Shown here piece by piece: positions 7,452 to 13,204 of a DNA stretch of 19,640 bases (positions are counted from its first letter, which is position 1; each line of letters opens with the position of its first letter). The notes beneath the pieces are model-generated. The model was given only the letters and a program-made list of their open reading frames with translations, ran no database searches and was not told the DNA's origin. Made by a program: the position numbers and the translations under genes. Source of the stretch: Geobacter sp. (GTDB lineage Bacteria > Desulfobacterota > Desulfuromonadia > Geobacterales > Geobacteraceae); assembly GCA_003499925.1 (NCBI GenBank), contig DNRQ01000183.1, positions 1 to 19,640 on the forward strand, given 5' to 3'.

Positions 7452-8516
7452 TTACCCCGCCATGGAGCTGCGGATGTCCTGCACCAGCGCGGCTATGTCG
7501 TCGACCTTGGTCTCCCACGAGCACATGAACCTGGCGCCGCCCGACCCTATGAAGGTGTAAAAGTGCCAGCCGCGTGCGCGCAACGCCTCCAGCGCGGCCG
7601 GCGCCATCTCCAGGAAGACCGAGTTCGCCTGGCTTTGGAACATCACCTTGATGCCGGGTATCTTTTTGACCTCGTTCTCCAGCAGCCTGGCGCAGTTGTT
7701 CGCGTGCGCCGCGTTCCTGAGCCAGGCGCCGCTCTCCAGCATGTTGATCCAGGGGGCGGTCAGAAAGCGCATCTTGGAGGCGAGCTGCCCCGCCTGCTTG
7801 CATCTGTAGTCGAACTCGAAGGCAAGCTCCCTGTTGAAGAAAACTACCGCCTCGCCGACGGCAAAACCGTTCTTGGTCCCTCCGAAGGTGAGCACGTCCA
7901 CCCCCGCCTGCCAGGTGATCTCTTTGGGCGCCACGTTGAGCGATGCCACCGCGTTGGAGAAGCGCGCCCCGTCCATGTGCACGTGCAGCGCATGTCTCCT
8001 CGCCAACTCGCCTACCGCCTGCATCTCCGCCACGCTGTACACGGTTCCCAGTTCCGTCGCCTGGGTCACGCTGAGCGCCCTCGGCTTCGGGTAATGTATA
8101 TCGCTCCGCTTGGAGATGGTGTGCTCGATCGCATCGAGGTCGATCTTTCCGTTCAGGCCCGGGACCAGCAGCACCTTGGTGCCGTTGGAGAAGAACTCCG
8201 AGGCGCCGCACTCGTCGGTCTCGATGTGAGCCATCTCGTGACAGACGATCGAGTGGTACGATTTGCACAGGGAGGCGAGTGCCAGGGAGTTCGCCGCTGT
8301 GCCGTTGAAGACGAAGAAGACCTCGCACTCGGTCTCGAAAAGCTCCCTGATCCGCTCGCACGCCTTGGCGGTCCAGACGTCGTCGCCGTAGGAACTGGCC
8401 AGGCCGCGGTTGGCGTCATCCATCGCCTGCCACGCCTCGCTGCAGATCCCCGCGTAGTTGTCGCTTGCGAAATGGTACTTGAGCTGTCTGGCTTCGGTGC
8501 CGCTTGCAGTAGTCAT
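7452..8516 (-). CDS. ltaE: Low-specificity L-threonine aldolase (PLP enzyme)
   Basis: A 354-aa fold-type I PLP enzyme that cleaves threonine or allo-threonine to glycine and acetaldehyde in the cytosol. Visible family features are the N-terminal FASDNYAGICSEAWQAM, SYGDDVWT (42-49), the cofactor-stacking region VCHEMAHIETDECGA (91-105), D182 in HVHMDGARFSN, and the Schiff-base lysine K215 in LTFGGTKNGF. Length and motif order match bacterial threonine aldolases (beta-eliminating lyase family). ATG at 8516 is supported by AAGGGA a few bases upstream. The gene is monocistronic and convergent with fetAB; no glycine or serine metabolism gene neighbours it. Upstream on the minus strand TTGACA and TATAAT are both present, but only 12 bp apart, so the promoter is unclear. 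Confidence 0.9.
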   Translation of the reverse strand: MTTASGTEARQLKYHFASDNYAGICSEAWQAMDDANRGLASSYGDDVWTAKACERIRELFETECEVFFVFNGTAANSLALASLCKSYHSIVCHEMAHIETDECGASEFFSNGTKVLLVPGLNGKIDLDAIEHTISKRSDIHYPKPRALSVTQATELGTVYSVAEMQAVGELARRHALHVHMDGARFSNAVASLNVAPKEITWQAGVDVLTFGGTKNGFAVGEAVVFFNRELAFEFDYRCKQAGQLASKMRFLTAPWINMLESGAWLRNAAHANNCARLLENEVKKIPGIKVMFQSQANSVFLEMAPAALEALRARGWHFYTFIGSGGARFMCSWETKVDDIAALVQDIRSSMAG

Positions 8517-8671
8517 CGTGGTCCCTTTTGATCCTCCGATACTTCACTCTCTTGCGATGAAAATTTGTATTATAGCGGCGCAGTTATGTCAACCGGAAAA
8601 GCGGAATCGGGAAGGAGTGCCGGGAAGGAAGGAGTAAAAGCTCCCTGTGGGAGGGCGGTATGTTATATCGG
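8517..8671. other. First part of the 572-bp gene-free region between ltaE and the binding-protein gene
   Basis: This stretch holds the ltaE upstream region with a perfect minus-strand TATAAT (8574-8569). I see no ORF or RNA gene in it. The rest of the gap, to 9088, is occupied by repeats described separately and by the leader of the next gene. Confidence 0.4.
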
Positions 8672-8799
8672 GTAGGTCGGGTTAGCGTAGTAACCCGACA
8701 AGACCTCGCCCGACGTCGCCTGCACTATCCGCCACTTCACCGATTGCATGTCGGGTTACGCCCTCCGGGCTAACCCGACCTACAGCTAACCCGACCTAC
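8672..8799. repeat. REP-like double hairpin with GTAGGTCGGGTTAGC arms
   Basis: GTAGGTCGGGTTAGC at 8672 is the exact reverse complement of GCTAACCCGACCTAC at 8769-8783. Each half also forms its own small hairpin (GGGTTAGCGTAGTAACCC; TCGGGTTAC...GCTAACCCGA). The right arm is then repeated directly at 8785-8799. The layout is that of a paired REP (bacterial interspersed mosaic) element. No RAYT transposase is present in the window. Confidence 0.7.
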
Positions 8800-8808
8800 A
8801 GCTTAACC

Positions 8809-8914
8809 CTGATTAGCGTCAATCTTCCGCTGAAAAACCCCACACCCCATCCCCCTCCTGACCTCCCCCTTGAAGGGGGAGGGACCTGAGCAGCGGAAGA
8901 TCAGCGCTAATCAG
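8809..8914. repeat. 106-bp inverted-repeat element, copy A
   Basis: Terminal arms CTGATTAGCG...ATCTTCCGCTG (8809-8832) and CAGCGGAAGATC...CGCTAATCAG (8891-8914) match at 22 of 24 positions. They enclose the C-rich core CCCCCTCCTGACCTCCCCCT and its GAAGGGGGAGGG hairpin. A related longer copy lies at 11500-11656 and a one-ended copy at the right edge of the window. It is non-coding; a MITE-like or REP-like origin is possible. No target-site duplication could be confirmed. Confidence 0.7.
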
Positions 8915-9009
8915 GTAACTTAATGGCAGTGAAGGGTTGGGGTGGGGATGGATAGCTCCCGCAGGGACCGTGTTGGGTTGTATCGGTGCTGCTTTCGAAA
9001 CACCACGGC

Positions 9010-9039
9010 TTGACAGGTAATGGAATCTGTAGTTAGTTT
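9010..9039 (+). promoter_or_regulatory. Possible promoter for the LivK-like gene
   Basis: A perfect TTGACA (9010-9015) is followed after 18 bp by TAGTTT (9034-9039), about 50 bp before the start codon. The -35 is consensus and the -10 is poor, so this is tentative. Confidence 0.3.
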
Positions 9040-9088
9040 AGACGTCAGGTAACTTGTTGTGATTCAATAACTAAAGGAGGAACTCTGC

Positions 9089-10273
9089 ATGAGCTTCAAG
9101 AAGATGAGCGCATGGCTCCTGGTGGCAATGCTTGCCGCAGGCGCATTCGGCTGCAAGAAGAAGGAAGAGGCCAAAGAGGGGCAACCCGCAACGGCGGGGG
9201 ATACCATAAAGATCGGCTTCCTCGGAGCCCTCACCGGCGACGTGGCGATGTTCGGCAAGCCGACCCTGGACGGGATGAGGATGGCAGCCGATGAGATCAA
9301 CGCTGCAGGCGGCGTCCTGGGGAAGAAGATCGAGATCGTCGAGGCCGACAACCGCGGCGACAAGCAGGAAGGGGCTTCGGTCACCCAGAAGTTCATCTCC
9401 CGTGACAAGGTCACCGCCATCGTCGGCGACCCGACCACCGGTATCACCAAGGTTGCCGCACCCATCGCCCAGAAGGCCGGCGTGGTCCTCCTCTCCGCAG
9501 GCGCCACCGGCCCCGGCGTCGTCGAGACCGGCGATTTCATCTTCCGCGACACCCTGCTCGACTCCATCGCCATCCCCGCCTGTATCGGCTACTTTGCCAG
9601 GGATCTGAAGTTCAAGAGGGTGGCTGTCGTCACCTCCGACAACAACGATTACAGCGTCGGTCTTTCCCAGACCTTCCGCGACGCGGCAGCCAAGGTGCCG
9701 GAGATCACTATCGTGGCGGACGAGAAGGTGAAGGACGGCGACAAGGATTTCAGCGCCCAGATCACCAACATCAAGGACAAGAAGCCCGACGTCATCATGT
9801 TCTCCGGCTACTACACCGAAGGCGCACTGATCATGAAGGAGGCCCGCAAGCAGGGTCTCAAGGCACCGATGTTCGGCGGCGACGGACTCTTCTCCCCCAA
9901 ATTCATCGAGCTCGGCGGCACCGCCGTGGAAGGTTCCATGTCCGCTCTCGGTTTCTCCACCGAGCAGGCAACCCCGGAGACCGCGAAATTCATCGAAGGG
10001 TTCCAGGCCAAGCACAACGGCGCAGTCCCGGGGCTCTTCGCTGCCCAAGGGTATGACGCCGTCATGCTGCTCGCCGACTCGATGAAGCGCGCCAACAGCG
10101 TCGATCCGAAGCTGTTCAAGGACGCACTCGCCAAGACCAGGAACTTCGGCGGCGTATCAGGCACCATCAGCATGCAGGCGAACCGGGAACCGATCAAGAG
10201 CCCGCTGAGCCTCCTGGTTATCAAGGACGGCAAGTTCATCCTGAAGGCCAAGGTCCCCGTCAAGATGGAGTAG
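9089..10273 (+). CDS. Branched-chain amino acid-type ABC transporter substrate-binding lipoprotein (LivK-like)
   Basis: A 394-aa periplasmic binding protein of the Leu/Ile/Val receptor family (peripla_BP_6). Residues 1-21 form a signal peptide ending AFGC, with C22 as the probable lipidated cysteine. A Lys/Glu-rich linker follows, then the family start IKIGFLGALTGDVAMFGKPTLDGMRMAADEINAAGGVLGKKIEIVEADNRG in substance (about 40-90). Later come the IVGDPTTGIT ligand-pocket region and the IMFSGYYTEGALIMKEAR strand-helix. AAAGGAGG lies 9 nt before ATG. No livH, livM, livG or livF gene adjoins it, and a terminator follows directly, so this is a solitary receptor that must share a permease encoded elsewhere. 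The ligand is not certain: relatives bind branched-chain amino acids, amides or aromatic acids. Confidence 0.88.
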   Translation: MSFKKMSAWLLVAMLAAGAFGCKKKEEAKEGQPATAGDTIKIGFLGALTGDVAMFGKPTLDGMRMAADEINAAGGVLGKKIEIVEADNRGDKQEGASVTQKFISRDKVTAIVGDPTTGITKVAAPIAQKAGVVLLSAGATGPGVVETGDFIFRDTLLDSIAIPACIGYFARDLKFKRVAVVTSDNNDYSVGLSQTFRDAAAKVPEITIVADEKVKDGDKDFSAQITNIKDKKPDVIMFSGYYTEGALIMKEARKQGLKAPMFGGDGLFSPKFIELGGTAVEGSMSALGFSTEQATPETAKFIEGFQAKHNGAVPGLFAAQGYDAVMLLADSMKRANSVDPKLFKDALAKTRNFGGVSGTISMQANREPIKSPLSLLVIKDGKFILKAKVPVKME

Positions 10274-10297
10274 GCCTGCCGCATCCTGCAGCACCGG

Positions 10298-10324
10298 GCG
10301 GCCCCGTTTCCACGGGCCGCTTTT
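10298..10324 (+). terminator. Rho-independent terminator of the LivK-like gene
   Basis: GCGGCCC (10298-10304) pairs with GGGCCGC (10314-10320) around a 9-nt loop and is followed by TTTT. It lies 25 bp past the stop codon. Confidence 0.7.
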
Positions 10325-10356
10325 CCGTAGGCCCAAGGGGGCACCATATTTAACCC

Positions 10357-10385
10357 TTGACAACTGGACCGGGAGAAATTATATT
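10357..10385 (+). promoter_or_regulatory. Strong sigma-70 promoter upstream of the riboswitch/htpX
   Basis: TTGACA (10357-10362), a 17-bp spacer and TATATT (10380-10385) give a near-perfect housekeeping promoter. The predicted transcript start is near 10392, only a few bases before the riboswitch aptamer at 10396. A strong constitutive promoter placed just before an aptamer-terminator is the expected layout for control by premature termination. Confidence 0.75.
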
Positions 10386-10395
10386 CTTTTCCATT

Positions 10396-10496
10396 AAAGG
10401 GGAGTAGTTATCGGCCGGAGAAAAGGCCGACCCGGATTCCGTCAATACGGTCGAAAGGCCCGGAACCGGGGCAGATATCCTGTCAACAAGACCTTT
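10396..10496 (+). promoter_or_regulatory. yybP-ykoY (manganese) riboswitch aptamer
   Basis: The leader begins AAAGGGGAGTAG (10396-10407), the signature 5' end and L1 loop of the yybP-ykoY family, and closes with GTCAACAAGACCTTT (10482-10496), matching the conserved L3 and P1 3' side. AAAGG and CCTTT form the closing helix P1. In between, CGGCC/GGCCG (P2-like) and CCCGG...CCGGG helices build the expected arms. This family senses Mn2+ by docking L1 and L3, and ligand binding stabilises P1. Here P1 competes with a terminator (next entry), predicting Mn2+-dependent read-through into htpX. Motif recognition is from memory of the published structures; a covariance search would settle it. Confidence 0.8.
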
Positions 10497-10535
10497 ATCC
10501 TGGCAATCATGCCGAGGGTAAAGGTCTTTTTAATT
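10489..10535 (+). terminator. Riboswitch expression platform: intrinsic terminator overlapping P1
   Basis: AGACCTTTATCC (10489-10500) pairs with GGGTAAAGGTCT (10516-10527) over 12 bp (one U-G pair), with an inner GGCA/TGCC stem and then TTTTAATTT. The left arm contains the CCTTT (10492-10496) that closes the aptamer P1, so aptamer and terminator are mutually exclusive. This is the classic ON-switch arrangement: ligand-bound aptamer blocks the terminator. It lies 56 bp before the htpX start. Confidence 0.8.
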
Positions 10536-10590
10536 TACCCCGGCGAAAAACGGTCCCTTCGGGAACCGATCAAACGTCGGAGTCAAATAC

Positions 10591-11445
10591 ATGCAAACGC
10601 TAAAAACGACCCTTCTTCTCTCCCTTCTCACCGTTCTCATGGTCACCATGGGGGGCGCCATCGGCGGCAGGTCCGGCATGGTCTTCGCCTTCGTCATGGC
10701 CTTCGGCATGAATTTCTTTTCCTACTGGTATTCCGACAAGATCGTGCTTAAAATGTACGGCGCGCAGGAGATCGGCCCGGCGGACCACCCCGCCTTCTAC
10801 GGCATGGTGCAGCGGCTGGCCGGCCGGGCGGGGTTGCCGATGCCCAAGGTCTACATCATCCCCTCCGACAGCCCCAACGCGTTTGCCACCGGCCGCAATC
10901 CCGCGCATGCTGCCGTAGCCGCCACCGAGGGTATTCTTCGGATACTTTCCACCGAAGAGCTCGAAGGGGTGATGGCGCATGAGCTGGCTCACGTTCAGAA
11001 CCGGGACATCCTGATAGGGACCATTGCCGCCACCTTTGCCGGCGCCATCTCCATGATCGGCAACATGCTGCAGTGGGGTGCCATGATGGGCGCGGGCCGC
11101 GGCGACGATGAGGAGGGTGGCGGTTTGGGCGGCATGGTCGGTTCTCTCGCCATGGCGATCATCGCTCCCATTGCGGCGATGCTGATCCAGATGGCGGTAT
11201 CGCGCTCACGGGAATACCTGGCAGATGCCTCCGGCGCCGCGATCTGCGGCCGTCCGCTGGCCCTGGCGGGCGCCCTGCGCAAGCTGCACAACGCTTCCCG
11301 GGCCATACCGATGCAGGAGGCCCGTCCAGCTACCGCCCACATGTTCATCGTCAACCCCCTGACCGGCGGCGGCATGATGGCGCTCTTCTCCACCCATCCG
11401 CCCATGGAGGAGCGCATAGCGCGGCTGGAAGCGCTGGCACGTTGA
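10591..11445 (+). CDS. htpX: Membrane zinc metalloprotease HtpX (M48B)
   Basis: A 284-aa inner-membrane protease that, in E. coli, helps remove misfolded membrane proteins together with FtsH. Two N-terminal membrane segments (about 7-25 and 29-45) precede the catalytic domain. The zinc site is HELAH (130-134; H130, E131, H134), with third ligand E208 in SRSREYLADASGA. Two further membrane segments lie between (about 143-162 and 182-203). The length is typical. GGAG (10579-10582) lies 8 nt before ATG. Expression is predicted to be governed by the upstream promoter, the yybP-ykoY riboswitch and the terminator, which is unusual for this family. A small CGGTCCCTTCGGGAACCG hairpin lies between the terminator and the SD. 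A TerC gene follows 289 bp downstream. Confidence 0.92.
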   Translation: MQTLKTTLLLSLLTVLMVTMGGAIGGRSGMVFAFVMAFGMNFFSYWYSDKIVLKMYGAQEIGPADHPAFYGMVQRLAGRAGLPMPKVYIIPSDSPNAFATGRNPAHAAVAATEGILRILSTEELEGVMAHELAHVQNRDILIGTIAATFAGAISMIGNMLQWGAMMGAGRGDDEEGGGLGGMVGSLAMAIIAPIAAMLIQMAVSRSREYLADASGAAICGRPLALAGALRKLHNASRAIPMQEARPATAHMFIVNPLTGGGMMALFSTHPPMEERIARLEALAR

Positions 11446-11499
11446 GCGTAGCGTGATTAGGTAGGGAGAGGGTCGGCGTGAGGGCCGCTTCGGTCCTCT

Positions 11500-11656
11500 G
11501 TACGGCGCCAATCTTCCGCTGATAAACCCCCTCCCCTTCAAGGGGAGGGTTGGGGTGGGGATGGGGCAGCTCCGGCGCCAAAAACACCCCCATCCCCCTC
11601 CTGACCTCCCCCTTGAGGGGGAGGGACCTGAACCGCGGAAGATCAACGCTAATCGG
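11500..11656. repeat. Inverted-repeat element, copy B (longer variant)
   Basis: It starts GCGCCAATCTTCCGCTGAT and ends CGCGGAAGATCAACGCTAATCGG, the same termini as the element at 8809-8914. It has an extra internal palindrome (CCCTCCCCTTCAAGGGGAGGG), an internal second GGCGCCA, and the shared core CCCCCTCCTGACCTCCCCCT. It fills most of the gap between htpX and terC and may have separated a former operon. Confidence 0.65.
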
Positions 11657-11733
11657 TAAATCATTGACGCTGACCCTGAGCCAGTTGGGCTTTAAAATCA
11701 ATAAAAGAGTCGTATATCTAGGAGGTTTTTTAA

Positions 11734-12489
11734 ATGGAATGGCTGAATGATCCACAGGTATGGATGGCACTGGTAACGCTGAGCGCACTGGAGATCGTAC
11801 TCGGGATCGACAATATCATCTTCATCTCCATCCAGGCGAGCAAGCTCCCCGCCCACCAGCAGGAGAAAGCGAGGCTCGTGGGGCTCGGGCTTGCCATGTT
11901 CATCCGCATAGCGCTGCTGTTTTCGCTTACCTGGCTCATGGGACTCACCGCGCCGCTCTTCTCGGTACTGGGCAATGACATTTCCGGCCGCGACCTGATA
12001 CTCATTAGCGGCGGGATGTTCCTGATCTGGAAAAGCACCATGGAGATCCACGAGAAGCTCGAAGGTGATGAGGTGGTCTCATCCGCCGGCGTCGGGACAA
12101 CCTTTGGCGCTGTCATCGTTCAGATCCTGCTGCTTGACATCGTGTTCTCCCTCGACTCGATCATCACCGCCCTCGGGATGGCGAGCCAGCTCGCCATAAT
12201 GGTGGCAGCGGTCGTCATCGCAGTCTGCTTCATGATGCTTTTCTCCGGCAAGATCAGCGCCTTCGTGGAGAAGCACCCGACCATCAAGATGCTCGCCTTA
12301 AGCTTTCTGCTCCTGATCGGCGTGGCGCTTATCGGAGACGGCCTGGACATGCACATACCGAAGGGATACATCTATTTCGCCATGGCCTTCTCGGTGATCG
12401 TCGAGATGCTCAACCTGAGACTCAGGCGGGGTACGCCGGTCAAACTACATGAGCCGCATCTGGAAACGGAAAAATCCGGCGAAAAGTGA
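11734..12489 (+). CDS. TerC family integral membrane protein (first copy)
   Basis: A 251-aa polytopic protein with about seven membrane segments. TerC/YkoY/Alx proteins are linked to Mn2+ export and to loading metal onto exported enzymes. The two inverted family repeats are clear: LEIVLGIDN (19-27; E20, D26) in the first helix and LDIVFSLDSI (134-143; D135, D141) in the second half, giving the acidic pairs thought to carry the metal. The soluble tail ends after about residue 238. AGGAGG (11720-11725) lies 8 nt before ATG. TerC is the commonest partner of yybP-ykoY riboswitches. Here the riboswitch sits one gene upstream, before htpX, with no promoter or riboswitch recognised directly before terC. 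Sequence type (short, YkoY/YgdQ-like) differs from the second TerC at 17283. Confidence 0.88.
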   Translation: MEWLNDPQVWMALVTLSALEIVLGIDNIIFISIQASKLPAHQQEKARLVGLGLAMFIRIALLFSLTWLMGLTAPLFSVLGNDISGRDLILISGGMFLIWKSTMEIHEKLEGDEVVSSAGVGTTFGAVIVQILLLDIVFSLDSIITALGMASQLAIMVAAVVIAVCFMMLFSGKISAFVEKHPTIKMLALSFLLLIGVALIGDGLDMHIPKGYIYFAMAFSVIVEMLNLRLRRGTPVKLHEPHLETEKSGEK

Positions 12490-12545
12490 AGTGATCCATC
12501 GACTCCTGACCGTCCGGAGAACGATATAACCAAGGAGATTGCCCA

Positions 12546-12959
12546 ATGAAAAGACATCTTGCCAGAGTGTTCGCGGCGCTTGCAGCCGTTATGTTTTTGA
12601 GTCTCACCGTGCTGGAGTTAACTGCCCACGCCCGGGCCGGTGGAGGCCGCTCTTTCGGCGGCGGTTCGCGCAGCTATTCCAGGCAGGCAAGCCCTGCTCC
12701 TTATCAGAGTACACCGCGGCAGCAGTACGCTCCTGCTGGGAGCCCCTTTCAGCAGCAGGCGGGGGGCGGGTTCATGAGGAGCATGGCCGGCGGTCTGGCG
12801 GGAGGCATGCTGGGGAGCATGCTGTTTGGCGGCATGGCCGGGGCCGGCGGCCCGGGCGGTGCCGCTACCGGGGGCGGAGGCATCGGCCTTTTCGAGATCC
12901 TTCTTCTGGCAGGCGGCGGCTACGTCATTTACAGGCTTATGAAACGGGGAAGAGGGTAG
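12546..12959 (+). CDS. Gly-rich membrane protein resembling the N-terminal half of bacterial Tim44-like proteins
   Basis: A 137-aa protein: a signal/anchor segment (about 5-28), then GGGRSFGGGSRSYSR, a Pro/Gln-rich stretch, GGGFMRSMAGGLAGGMLGSMLFGG (two parts, about 73-96), and a final membrane helix IGLFEILLLAGGGYVIYRLMKR. This pattern, in the same order, is the N-terminal part of proteobacterial Tim44-domain proteins. The C-terminal Tim44/lipid-binding domain is absent: the frame ends right after the second membrane helix. AAGGAG lies 8 nt before ATG, so the ORF is expressed as drawn. It may be a natural short form or a truncation. It starts 56 bp after terC and could be co-transcribed. Confidence 0.6.
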   Translation: MKRHLARVFAALAAVMFLSLTVLELTAHARAGGGRSFGGGSRSYSRQASPAPYQSTPRQQYAPAGSPFQQQAGGGFMRSMAGGLAGGMLGSMLFGGMAGAGGPGGAATGGGGIGLFEILLLAGGGYVIYRLMKRGRG

Positions 12960-13030
12960 CTCTCCCTGCATTGGAACGGATCTGCAGCTCCCCCCGGCGG
13001 GGGTTGCTGCTGCGAAGAACCGGCCGGGTT

Positions 13031-13064
13031 CCCCCTCCCTAACCCTCCCCCTCCGGGGGAGGGA
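13031..13064. repeat. C/G-rich palindrome before the UPF0182 gene
   Basis: CCCTCCCCC (13043-13051) and GGGGGAGGG (13055-13063) form a perfect 9-bp hairpin with a 3-nt loop, preceded by CCCTCCCTAA. It belongs to the dispersed family seen also near 7237, 7390, 8862, 11530, 11600 and 18888. It could attenuate transcription from the previous gene. Confidence 0.55.
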
Positions 13065-13204
13065 AGGTTTGATGGGCATTGCCGGTAATGATCTTTTTGC
13101 CCTGATCTCCTGTTCATGGCCGGTGGGAAACCGTTCCCCACCATTCAGGTGCCGACCGGAATTGTTTCAGAAGTATCAACTGCATGTAACCCGAGGGGAC
13201 CGCC

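Noticed and set aside
7443..8531. 362-codon plus-strand frame opposite ltaE
   Set aside because: The minus strand encodes a complete threonine aldolase with PLP lysine and family motifs; the plus frame is its antisense shadow.
8569..8592. TTGACA and TATAAT on the minus strand upstream of ltaE as a sigma-70 promoter
   Set aside because: Both hexamers are perfect, but they are only 12 bp apart, too close for a working -35/-10 pair.
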